Shown here: piece by piece, positions 6,906-13,729 of the stretch | Numbering within the stretch: position 1 is the stretch's first letter | Layout of the letters: every line of letters starts with the position of its first letter | Assembly: GCA_045403145.1 (NCBI GenBank) | Contig: JAXIPA010000036.1 | Coordinates: forward strand, 1-20,539 | Length of the DNA: 20,539 nucleotides | From: JAJYKN01 sp045403145 | Lineage (GTDB): Bacteria > Nitrospirota > UBA9217 | Direction of reading: 5' to 3' | Notes under the pieces: model-generated | The model's database searches: none | Seen by the model: the letters and a program-made list of their open reading frames with translations, nothing else | What the model was told of the DNA's origin: nothing | Translations under genes and position numbers: made by a program

Positions 6906-7373
6906 TCAGAGCATCTTTCGAAGACAGATTAAAGAGGTTATGTTCCAACGACGGTTTTTGTAGAAATCCACCGCCGGGCGATTATTGCTGTCAGCAAGAA
7001 GTTGGAGCCGCTTCAGCCCCTGCTCTCTGCTCCAGGCGGTTGCACTGTCGAGCAGCATCACGCCGACACCCCGGCGCCGGTATGAACGGTCCACGATAAC
7101 ATCCTCCACCAGGCCGACACGACCGCCTTCGGCAGTCGAAATGAGTGTTTGGACCGAGGCCATTCCCACGACCTTCTTCCCCATGACGGCAACAAGGACA
7201 ATTGATGACGCCGACGGATCGGCAATGAGCGCGCCGAGACCCCGAGCCTGTTTCTCCCGGACCGGCTCGAAGTCGGATTCGAGGGTGAAAAGATCAGCAA
7301 GCAGGTCACACAACAGGGAAATGTCTTCGGGCTGGGCAGGACGAATGGTGATGTAATCGCTGTTATTCCGCAT
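6906..7373 (-). CDS. GNAT-family N-acetyltransferase at the end of the nif operon
   Basis: A 155-residue GNAT protein: ITIRPAQPEDI at the N-terminus, the acetyl-CoA-binding motif RRRGVGVMLLDSA (99-111), preceded by VEDVIVDRSY, and NRPAVDFYKNRRW (131-143) as the C-terminal part. It probably acetylates a small molecule or protein with acetyl-CoA; substrate unknown. GNAT genes occur beside nif genes in other diazotrophs, so the association may be functional. The ATG at 7373 is the last triplet of a dispersed repeat (7371-7440), and no Shine-Dalgarno is visible, so the start is uncertain; the longer frame to 7481 runs through the repeat and into fdxB and was rejected. Confidence 0.82.
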   Translation of the reverse strand: MRNNSDYITIRPAQPEDISLLCDLLADLFTLESDFEPVREKQARGLGALIADPSASSIVLVAVMGKKVVGMASVQTLISTAEGGRVGLVEDVIVDRSYRRRGVGVMLLDSATAWSREQGLKRLQLLADSNNRPAVDFYKNRRWNITSLICLRKML

Positions 7374-7440
7374 TCCGCAATCCGCCTGCGCCCAGCGTTT
7401 ACGAGTGCCTGGCACGAGTGCAGGGTGAAATCCGCAATTT
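7371..7440. repeat. Composite dispersed repeat between fdxB and the GNAT gene
   Basis: On the plus strand this has an outer part CATTCCGCAATCCG and AAATCCGCAATTT, enclosing an inner part that starts CCTGCGCCCAGCG and ends GAGTGCAGGG. The same 70-base arrangement recurs nearly base for base at 8771-8838, and the inner part again at 8271-8312. It begins 4-6 bases after the fdxB stop codon. Confidence 0.85.
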
Positions 7441-7444
7441 TCGT

Positions 7445-7723
7445 TTATGCCGTCACATGCACGTGGCACTTCTTCGTGCAAGTGCGGGCGCAGGCTTCGC
7501 AGCCGATGCAGTTCTCCGGCCGCGCGATGGACATGACCTTGTTGCCCATGTCGTCGCCGTACTCGTCCTCGCCTTCGAAGGGCTTTTCAATAAGCTCCAG
7601 CACGTCGAAACCGCAGACCTTGTAGCAGCGGCCGCAGCCGATGCACTTGTCGATCTCGATTGCATCGATAAATTTCGGGGTCCAGGGCTTCCCGCCCCGG
7701 GTCTGTCCGGTAATGGGTGACAT
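7445..7723 (-). CDS. fdxB: Nif-associated 2[4Fe-4S] ferredoxin (FdxB/ferredoxin III type)
   Basis: A 92-residue ferredoxin with the opening TRGGKPWTPKFIDAI typical of the nif-specific ferredoxin III. Cluster ligands visible are C27, C30, C33, C37 (CIGCGRCYKVC) and C72, C75, C78, C82 (CIGCEACARTC), with an additional C86. It is an electron carrier in the cytoplasm, thought in this family to serve nitrogenase or cofactor assembly. The ATG at 7723 has GGAAGGAG upstream; an in-frame extension to 7807 is repeat sequence. It lies between nifI2 and the GNAT gene with repeat-filled gaps on both sides. Confidence 0.92.
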   Translation of the reverse strand: MSPITGQTRGGKPWTPKFIDAIEIDKCIGCGRCYKVCGFDVLELIEKPFEGEDEYGDDMGNKVMSIARPENCIGCEACARTCTKKCHVHVTA

Positions 7724-7741
7724 GATGACTCCTTCCCATAA

Positions 7742-7799
7742 CGCAGGCTGAAGCCTGCGGCTACCATCATTCCGCATTCCGCGATCCGCAATCCGCAAT
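7742..7799. repeat. Repeat mosaic between nifI2 and fdxB
   Basis: A perfect palindrome CGCAGGCT-GA-AGCCTGCG (7742-7759) is followed by several copies of the ATTCCGCA/ATCCGCA unit up to 7799, four bases from the nifI2 stop. The palindrome recurs at 15173-15190 between nifH and nifD, differing only in the loop. Confidence 0.85.
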
Positions 7800-7803
7800 C
7801 GAA

Positions 7804-8220
7804 TCACGCTATCGCTTCGCCGTTCGTCTCGCCGGTCCTTACTCGCAATGCGCCTTCAATGGGCGATACAAAAATCTTTCCGTCACCGGCCTTGCCGGTC
7901 CGGTTCACCTTGATGATCGACTTGACCACGGTCGTGACCACGTCGTCCGGCACTACGATCGTCAGAAGCCGTTTCGGTACATACAACGCGATCTTCGGCA
8001 ATGTGTGGTCGAGAGCGTAGGCGGAGGGGGTGGGTTTCAGCTTGACCGCGGTGCAGAAACTTTCCGGCATCTCCGAATCCATTTCAGCGCACATGGCGCC
8101 CCTCTGCTTACCCCGGCCATCAACGCTCTGGATCGTGAGCGACGGGTAGCCGAGGTCGTCGAGAGCCTTTTTCGTTTCCGGGAGCTTGTCCCGGCGTATA
8201 ATGGCTGTGATCTCTTTCAT
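7804..8220 (-). CDS. nifI2: Nitrogenase regulatory P-II protein NifI2
   Basis: A 138-residue P-II family protein. It begins MKEITAIIRRDKLPETKKAL and has DGRGKQRG at the base of the T-loop, followed by a long loop (about residues 42-75) and the C-terminal block GKIFVSPIEGALRVRTGE. The NifI type lacks the uridylylated Tyr context of GlnB/GlnK and, with NifI1, binds NifDK to shut off activity when 2-oxoglutarate is low (known from methanogens). ATG at 8220 has GGAGG upstream; the frame to 8277 reads through a repeat. Follows nifI1 in order, but both lie downstream of nifX and not in the usual nifH-nifD gap. Confidence 0.9.
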   Translation of the reverse strand: MKEITAIIRRDKLPETKKALDDLGYPSLTIQSVDGRGKQRGAMCAEMDSEMPESFCTAVKLKPTPSAYALDHTLPKIALYVPKRLLTIVVPDDVVTTVVKSIIKVNRTGKAGDGKIFVSPIEGALRVRTGETNGEAIA

Positions 8221-8238
8221 GACGTTATGCCTCCAATT

Positions 8239-8418
8239 AAACTCCCTCTCCTTCAAGGAGAGGGCTGGGGCCTGCACCCAGCGTTTACGAGTGCGTCAGC
8301 GCGAGTGCAGGGCGTGAGGATGGGTCTGTCGTCGGATCTTCACAACCCATCCCACCTTAATCCTCCCCTTGAAGGGGAGGAAACTTATTTCCGCATTCCG
8401 AATTCCGCAATCCGCAAT
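8239..8418. repeat. Mosaic of several repeat families between nifI1 and nifI2
   Basis: Four different units are stacked here: a hairpin CCCTCTCCTT/AAGGAGAGGG (about 8243-8264); the inner unit starting CCTGCACCCAGCG (8271-8312); a GATGGGT/ACCCATC-type hairpin (8319-8352); TCCTCCCCTTGAAGGGGAGG (8361-8380); and ATTCCGCA/ATCCGCA copies up to 8418. It ends four bases from the nifI1 stop. No coding region is credible in this stretch. Confidence 0.8.
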
Positions 8419-8422
8419 GCCA

Positions 8423-8740
8423 CTACAGCCCCGCTTCGCCGGTCCTGACCGTGTAGGCGCTTTCCACGGGGCTGATAAAGATCTTGCCGTCGCCGATGAA
8501 CCCCGTCCGCGCCTTGTCCTGAATCACCTTGAGCACCTTGTCCAGGTCCTTGTCGTCAATGACCGTCATAATGAGGGTCTTCGGGAGTTCGTCATAGTGC
8601 ACCGGCCCGACCGTCAAGCCCTTCTGCTTGCCTCTGCCGAATACCGGCACTTTCGTAAGGGAGGGAAAGCCCGCACCTTCGAGCGCCAGCACCACTTCCT
8701 GTTCCTTTTCCGGCCGTATAAATGCCCTGATCATCTTCAT
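8423..8740 (-). CDS. nifI1: Nitrogenase regulatory P-II protein NifI1
   Basis: A 105-residue P-II protein beginning MKMIRAFIRPEKEQEVVLAL, with FGRGKQKGLTVG and YDELPKT in the T-loop region and the C-terminal signature GDGKIFISPVESAYTVRTGE. These are NifI1 features and differ from GlnB/GlnK. In the known system NifI1 and NifI2 form a hetero-oligomer that inhibits nitrogenase directly, relieved by 2-oxoglutarate and ATP. The start at 8740 has a strong AAGGAGG. It is followed by nifI2 after a 202-base repeat mosaic and preceded by nifX. Confidence 0.92.
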   Translation of the reverse strand: MKMIRAFIRPEKEQEVVLALEGAGFPSLTKVPVFGRGKQKGLTVGPVHYDELPKTLIMTVIDDKDLDKVLKVIQDKARTGFIGDGKIFISPVESAYTVRTGEAGL

Positions 8741-8770
8741 GGTAATTCCTCCTTAATTATTTTCATTCCC

Positions 8771-8838
8771 CATTCCGCAATCCGCCTGCGCCCAGCGATT
8801 ACGAGTGCTTCGCGCGAGTGCAGGGTGAAATCCGCAAT
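8771..8838. repeat. Composite dispersed repeat between nifX and nifI1
   Basis: This is a near-identical copy of the composite repeat at 7371-7440: the same outer CATTCCGCAATCCG and AAATCCGCAAT parts and the same inner unit, differing mainly in the loop around 8809-8814. It starts one base after the nifX stop codon. Confidence 0.88.
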
Positions 8839-8839
8839 T

Positions 8840-9235
8840 CTATTCTTTCTGCATTGCTTTTCTGAGCCACGGCGGCGGCGACTTTCTGATCGTCTCGCCG
8901 AGTTGATCGAGAGCGCTTTCGATCGAAACGATTTCCTTCACTTTCATGGGCATGATGCCTTTTTTCACCAGCCGCGCCGCGGAAGGCCCGCCTATCTCGG
9001 TGAGATAGATAAGCTTGCAGTCTGCCAGCCGGTCAACCTTATTCTGGACCGCGTCATCGTGCAGCGAACCCACGTCCTTAGTGTCCACGACAGCCATGTC
9101 CATGCCGTCCGCGAACTTCCGCATCTCGACAAAATGGAATCCGCCCTCCGTCGTTTCATATATTGCGAACATTCCCGCCCTGCCGAAATGTTCGTTGACT
9201 TGTTTTCCATCCGTGGTTGCAAATGCGACTTTCAT
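8840..9235 (-). CDS. nifX: FeMo-cofactor carrier/maturation protein NifX
   Basis: A 131-residue protein of the NifX/NafY/NifB-C-terminal family. The opening MKVAFATTDGKQVNEHFGRA carries the conserved NEHFG block, the middle has GSLHDDAVQNK and IGGPSAARLVKKGI, and the C-terminus PPPWLRKAM is typical of NifX. NifX binds NifB-co or a later precursor and passes it to and from NifEN. The ATG at 9235 has GGAGG upstream. The gene follows nifEN after 40 bases that contain no repeat. Confidence 0.92.
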   Translation of the reverse strand: MKVAFATTDGKQVNEHFGRAGMFAIYETTEGGFHFVEMRKFADGMDMAVVDTKDVGSLHDDAVQNKVDRLADCKLIYLTEIGGPSAARLVKKGIMPMKVKEIVSIESALDQLGETIRKSPPPWLRKAMQKE

Positions 9236-9275
9236 GGTCCCTCCCCGGGGTTTCCTTGCCTCTTGCCCTACAGTA

Positions 9276-11951
9276 TCAATGTCTCTTCATCAGCAAATTC
9301 GCCATCTCGGTGATCAACGTCAACGTCCCCCGATAGCCGATCATGACCTTCGACGTGTAACCGAAAGTCTTGTACACCGGAAATCCCATTTCATAAAGCG
9401 GCGCGCCGATCCGTTTTGCCGTGCCTTCCGCATGCGAGTTTGCGATAAGCGCATCGAACTCTCCCCGGATGGAGAACAGATCTCCTATCTGAACGTCTCT
9501 GGCCCTGATGCGGTCAGCAGCGTCTGAAAGCGTGGGGATGATCGCCTGCTCGACAACAGTGCCCATCTCGTCGAGCCACGTCGAAGTCTGCACCGCAAGA
9601 TCGGGCTCGAGGGCTATGCAGACTTTTTTGCCTCCGAAGAAAAAATGCGCGTCCCGCATGGCGTCCGACAGGACTTTCCGCTGCCGCTCGTACTTGCCGG
9701 GGACGGCCGTCCCGCTCACTTCCGAGAGCGTCCGCATCAGGTGCTCCGAACCCGCGAGACCCGCGATGCTGTCGAACATGCGGTACTCCATCCCGAACTT
9801 TTTCCGCAGCAACTTTGCCGCGGGCTCCATACTCATTCCCAGGCCGATCGTGAATGACGCATTGGCCATGGTCTTCAATTCTTCGACCGTCGTCCCTCCT
9901 GCTGCGAGGGGAGAAAAATCCTGCCTGCTCCCATCGAGAGCAGACAGGTCAGGGAGGATAACCGGTTTGATACCGAAAGCTTCAACAATTTCCCTCAACT
10001 CACCCACATCAGCAGGCGTCAGGTGAGAACCGACAAGCAGATTTATTCTTGTTCCGTTAGATTGGTTCTGATTCGATTCCGCAGGGAGCCTGCCCTCGAA
10101 CGCCTTCATCGGGGGCATTCCGAAATCCGCAATTTGAACCATCGCCTCAACCGCCCGCGCATACCCCATCTCCAGTCCGCCCTGATAGTCCGGAGTGGAA
10201 ACATTGATGACTGCGGATTCCGGATGGCGGATTTTTAACTGCTTCACGACACTTGCTGCGTCATCCCCCTTCACTTCCGACAGGCCTGAGGTCAGGACGC
10301 CGATGAGTGCGGGACTGTTCTTCTCGATAAAGTCCCCCGCCGCTTTTATCAGCTTTTCCTCGCTCCCCATGACCACGTCTTCCACAAAGAGCTTGCTCGT
10401 CGCGAGTGATATCGGTTCCCGGAAGTGCCTGGTCAAAAGCACCTTGCCGAGGAAGCCGCAGCCCTGGGCGCCGTGGATGATCGGCAGCGCCCGGTCGATT
10501 CCCTGAAGCGCAATGGCGGCGCCGATCGACGGAGAGTGTTTCAAAGGATTTATAAGAATTGCGGGTTTCGGATTGGCGATTTGACGATTTTGTTTTTTTA
10601 GTTTTAAATCCGCATTCCGCACTCCGCATTCCGCAATCTCTCCGCTTCCTTCATAGAATCGAAGACCGTTGCTGATCTGCTCCGCCAGGTTTACCAGGCC
10701 GAGGTATCCCGCATAGGGCGTGTGCCGCTCCTGGTTCACGTCCACGAAGGGGTAACCTTCCTTGATTGCCAGGTACTGGTTCCGGCCGCCCGCGACGAGG
10801 ACGTCCGCGTTCCGCTCCTTCAGGAGCTTAAGCAGGTTCTTCGGCGTCACGTCTTCCACGAGCGGCGCATCAGGCCCGAGAATGGCCTTCATCTTCTCTT
10901 CATCCTCGACAGTGCTCTTTTTGGTGCCCACGGCCACGATCTCGATGCCAAGATCGCGAAGCGCGGAGATAAAGGACCAGCTCTTGACCCCGCCGGTGTA
11001 CAGCACCGCTTTTTTGCCGCGCAGGTGCTGATACGGTTTCAGCAGGTGTTTGAGCCGCTTTTCCTCGCTCTTGATAAGGTCATCCACCAGGGACATCAGG
11101 GGCGGTTCGTCCGTGCCCACGATATTCTGCAGGCTTTCAGCGATCGCGCGCAGCCCATTCGCGATCTCTGTGTTGCCGAAAAACGAAACCTCCACATAGG
11201 GGATGCCGTACTTCCGTTCCATCTCGCGAGCGACGTTGATCAGGGCGCGGCTGCAGACGACTACGTTCAGCTTTGCCTGGTGAGCCCAGGTGATCTCCTC
11301 GAAGGTTGAGTCGCCGGTGATCTTCGACAGGATCCGGATGCCGGCCTTTGCGAGGAGCGGCTCCACGAGCCAGAGGTCGCCCGCAATATTGTACTCGCCG
11401 ATAAGGTTGATGTCCGCGTGCGTCATGACCGGCGTTTCGCCGGTGCCGATCACGTGTTCGAGCAGGACCTCGCCCGCGATGCGGTTGCCGAGGTTCTTCG
11501 GCCCCACGAAGCCCGGCGCGTTCACCGGAATGACGCGGATGCCGAGCCCGGCCTCAGCCCGTTTGCAGACAGCGTCGATGTCCTCGCCCGTGAGCCCGCT
11601 CACGCAGGTGGAGTACACGAAGATGGCTTTTGGTTTCACGGACTCATACGTCCTGGAGATGGCCTTCAACAACTTTTCTTCCGAACCGTAGACGATGTCG
11701 ATCTCGCCCATGTCCGTTGTGAAACCCAGGGTATGGAGCTCGCCCCTGGACGACTGCGTACCCCGCCCTTCCCAGGAATTGCCGCAGCAGGAGATCGGCC
11801 CGTGCACGATGTGCGCCGTGTCCGCGATCGGCTGCAGAACGATCATGGCCCCGTCAAAAGCGCAGGACTCGCCGCCCCGGGAACGGCAGACCTTGTGCTT
11901 GTCGTCCGTCGAACAACCGTGCTCAGTCAATTTGTCGATAGTAGTAACCAT
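9276..11951 (-). CDS. nifEN: Fused FeMo-cofactor scaffold protein NifE-NifN
   Basis: One uninterrupted 891-residue frame joins NifE (about 1-437) and NifN (about 466-891). The NifE part has the cluster cysteines C30 (GESCAFDGA), C55/C56 (PISCCGNSW) and C116 (YSTCVSGLTGED) and CSRALINVAREM. The NifN part has IIHGAQGCGFLGKVLLTRHF, STPDYQGGLE, VGSHLTPADVGELREI and a NifK-like C-terminus. The complex matures NifB-co into FeMo-co with Mo and homocitrate. The linker (residues about 439-465) is derived from a dispersed repeat, and another repeat-like segment lies in NifN. Start at 11951: MVTTIDKLTEHGC with GGAG upstream; the 35-codon extension to 12056 is repeat sequence. NifEN fusions are known in some lineages. 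Confidence 0.93.
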   Translation of the reverse strand: MVTTIDKLTEHGCSTDDKHKVCRSRGGESCAFDGAMIVLQPIADTAHIVHGPISCCGNSWEGRGTQSSRGELHTLGFTTDMGEIDIVYGSEEKLLKAISRTYESVKPKAIFVYSTCVSGLTGEDIDAVCKRAEAGLGIRVIPVNAPGFVGPKNLGNRIAGEVLLEHVIGTGETPVMTHADINLIGEYNIAGDLWLVEPLLAKAGIRILSKITGDSTFEEITWAHQAKLNVVVCSRALINVAREMERKYGIPYVEVSFFGNTEIANGLRAIAESLQNIVGTDEPPLMSLVDDLIKSEEKRLKHLLKPYQHLRGKKAVLYTGGVKSWSFISALRDLGIEIVAVGTKKSTVEDEEKMKAILGPDAPLVEDVTPKNLLKLLKERNADVLVAGGRNQYLAIKEGYPFVDVNQERHTPYAGYLGLVNLAEQISNGLRFYEGSGEIAECGVRNADLKLKKQNRQIANPKPAILINPLKHSPSIGAAIALQGIDRALPIIHGAQGCGFLGKVLLTRHFREPISLATSKLFVEDVVMGSEEKLIKAAGDFIEKNSPALIGVLTSGLSEVKGDDAASVVKQLKIRHPESAVINVSTPDYQGGLEMGYARAVEAMVQIADFGMPPMKAFEGRLPAESNQNQSNGTRINLLVGSHLTPADVGELREIVEAFGIKPVILPDLSALDGSRQDFSPLAAGGTTVEELKTMANASFTIGLGMSMEPAAKLLRKKFGMEYRMFDSIAGLAGSEHLMRTLSEVSGTAVPGKYERQRKVLSDAMRDAHFFFGGKKVCIALEPDLAVQTSTWLDEMGTVVEQAIIPTLSDAADRIRARDVQIGDLFSIRGEFDALIANSHAEGTAKRIGAPLYEMGFPVYKTFGYTSKVMIGYRGTLTLITEMANLLMKRH
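10116..10135. repeat. Repeat-like segment inside the NifN half
   Basis: CATTCCGAAATCCGCAATTT matches the outer part of the dispersed repeat found between genes of this operon. It is translated in frame as part of a variable NifN loop just before the conserved GSHLTPADV block. Confidence 0.5.
10559..10637. repeat. Dispersed repeat forming the NifE-NifN linker
   Basis: TCCGCATTCCGCACTCCGCA and following bases (10609-10637) are copies of the ATTCCGCA/ATCCGCA unit, and TTGCGGGTTTCGGATTGGCG (10559-10578) is a degenerate partner at the other end. The stretch is open in the nifEN frame and encodes about 27 residues that fit neither NifE nor NifN. Confidence 0.7.
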
Positions 11952-11965
11952 ATCATTACTCCAAG

Positions 11966-12089
11966 CACGAAACTCTAATATCGAAATCCTAAACAATGTC
12001 GAAATTCCAAATTCAAACCATCGAAAGATCTTTAATTTGGAATATTGATGCTTCAACTTTATTTCGGATTTAGGATTTCGAAATTCGTG
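11966..12089. repeat. AT-rich inverted-repeat element between nifK and nifEN
   Basis: TCGAAATCCTAAA (11981-11993) is inverted at 12069-12081, with further outer matches CACGAA (11966-11971) and TTCGTG (12084-12089). The interior has several AAATTCCAAATTC-type words. The element is much richer in A and T than the flanking genes. It begins about 7 bases after the nifK stop and ends about 15 bases before the nifEN start codon, next to the Shine-Dalgarno. Confidence 0.75.
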
Positions 12090-12096
12090 ATTTACC

Positions 12097-13602
12097 TCAC
12101 CTGATTACATCAAAGCTCGCCGAACCCTCGGTCTTCCTGTCCAGTTCATCCAGCACCGTGTTCACCAGCATGGTCACGAGGTTTAGGGCGCCCTGGTATC
12201 CGATGATCGGCTGGCGGTGCAAATGGTGCCGATCGAAAAGCGGGAAACCGATCCTGACAAGCGGCGTGCCCGTGTCCTGCGTCAGGAACTTTGCATAGGA
12301 GTTGCCTATCAGCACATCCACGGGATCGGTGAACAGGAGCGACCGCAGGTGCCACATGTCCTTGCCCGCATAGACCTTCCCGTTCGCACCGAAGGGGCTC
12401 GATCCGAGCAACTCATTCATCTCGGCCTCGAAGTTCTTGTCCCCGTTGGTGCAGACGATATGCACCGGTTCTCCGCCCATCTCCATGATGAGGCTCACCA
12501 TGCCGAGCAGAATGTCCGGATCGCCGACAAGGGCGAAACGCTTGCCGTGGACATAAGGGTGCGAGTCCACCATGGCGTCCACAACCCTGCCGCGCTCCGC
12601 CTCGATCGCCGCCGGCACCGGCTTACCCGTGAGCTTGGAAAGCTCTCCAAAAAATTTGTCCGTGTTCCTGATGCCGATCGGAGAGAGTGAAAGCGTCTTC
12701 TGTCCCCACTCCTTCTGGATATATTCCATGGTCTTAACGGTGGAGTATTTCTGGAGCGCGACCGTTCCAAGGGCGTTCACCGCGTCCCTGGCGGCAGGGA
12801 GCGGGGTCCCGCCGGGATAAAGCTTGTACTCGCCCGTGTTCGGCGAATCAAAGGTATCGCTCACATCGGCCAGGAGCGTGATTTCGATCCCCATGAGGCC
12901 CATCAGCCGTTTGATCTCGTGATAGTTCCCGGTATAGGTGTCGAAGCCCGGGATGATGTTGAGCTTCTTGCTCGGCTCGCCCTTTTTGCCCGCGGAGAGC
13001 ATCGAGAGGATGCCCTTCATCATGTTGTCGTAACCTACGATATGGGAGCCCACGAAGCTGGGCGTGTGAGCAAACGGCACCGGCAGGTCCTGGGGGATCA
13101 CGCCCTTCTCACGAGCAGTCCTGATGTAGGCGTTGAGGTCGTCGCCGATCACCTCCGCCATGCAGGTCGTCGAGACCGAGATCATCTTCGGCTTATAAAG
13201 GGTATAGGCGTTCTCCAGGCCTTCGAGCATGTTGTTGAGTCCCCCGAATACGGCCGCGTCCTCGGTCATCGAAGTCGAGATCGCGGCAAAGGGCTCCTTG
13301 AAATGCCGGGAAAGGTGGCTCCGGAAGTAGGCCACGCAGCCTTGGGCGCCCTGGACGAACGGCATGGACCCCTCGAAGCCCGATGCGCAGAACACGGCGC
13401 CGAGGGGCTGGCAGGCTTTTGCCGGATTGATCTTGATGTTCTGGCGCTTAAAGTTGAGTGCCTTATACTCCTCGGTCTTGGTCCACTCCGAGATTTCCTT
13501 CACCTTCTCGGCGGGCCAGCAGTTCTCGAACTCCTTCTTACGCTCGAACTGCTCCTGATAATCTTTCTGCTTAAACAGCTCGCTGTGGTCTCTGATTTTC
13601 AT
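12097..13602 (-). CDS. nifK: Nitrogenase molybdenum-iron protein beta chain NifK
   Basis: A 501-residue subunit that with NifD forms the MoFe protein. P-cluster cysteines are visible: C64 (AKACQPLGAVF), C89 (QGAQGCVAYFRSHL) and C147 (STTCMAEVIGDD). The block SMTEDAAVFGGLNNM follows. The N-terminal region is long, as in the Mo-nitrogenase Azotobacter type. The ATG at 13602 is preferred over the ATG at 13614, because GGAGG lies 5 bases before it while the earlier ATG has no ribosome site. It is separated from nifD by a 107-bp inverted-repeat element and from nifEN by an AT-rich element. Confidence 0.96.
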   Translation of the reverse strand: MKIRDHSELFKQKDYQEQFERKKEFENCWPAEKVKEISEWTKTEEYKALNFKRQNIKINPAKACQPLGAVFCASGFEGSMPFVQGAQGCVAYFRSHLSRHFKEPFAAISTSMTEDAAVFGGLNNMLEGLENAYTLYKPKMISVSTTCMAEVIGDDLNAYIRTAREKGVIPQDLPVPFAHTPSFVGSHIVGYDNMMKGILSMLSAGKKGEPSKKLNIIPGFDTYTGNYHEIKRLMGLMGIEITLLADVSDTFDSPNTGEYKLYPGGTPLPAARDAVNALGTVALQKYSTVKTMEYIQKEWGQKTLSLSPIGIRNTDKFFGELSKLTGKPVPAAIEAERGRVVDAMVDSHPYVHGKRFALVGDPDILLGMVSLIMEMGGEPVHIVCTNGDKNFEAEMNELLGSSPFGANGKVYAGKDMWHLRSLLFTDPVDVLIGNSYAKFLTQDTGTPLVRIGFPLFDRHHLHRQPIIGYQGALNLVTMLVNTVLDELDRKTEGSASFDVIR

Positions 13603-13615
13603 GATATCCTCCATT

Positions 13616-13722
13616 TAACCACAGGCGACTTCGTCGCACACGGTTAGAATCTAAACTCAAGACTTTGGTTGTTATCTAAACAGTGTTTATCTGTGCGTCA
13701 CGCGTAGCGTGACCCGTGGTTA
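13616..13722. repeat. 107-bp inverted-repeat element between nifD and nifK
   Basis: TAACCAC (13616-13622) and GTGGTTA (13716-13722) are inverted ends. Inside are two perfect hairpins: GCGAC-TTC-GTCGC (13625-13637) and GTCACGC-GTA-GCGTGAC (13697-13713). It begins 7 bases after the nifD stop and ends at the nifK ribosome-binding region. The ends resemble those of the GxxExxY element at 18897-19348 (AACCACAG). No coding potential. Confidence 0.7.
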
Positions 13723-13729
13723 CAATTGT

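Noticed and set aside
7463..7480. TGGCACTTCTTCGTGC inside fdxB as a plus-strand sigma-54 site
   Set aside because: The spacing to the GC is wrong, it lies inside a coding region, and no plus-strand gene follows.
7371..8838. Repeated units with similar spacing that might be a CRISPR array
   Set aside because: The repeats lie between genes at irregular distances, are palindromic mosaics of several families, and lack unique spacers of constant length.
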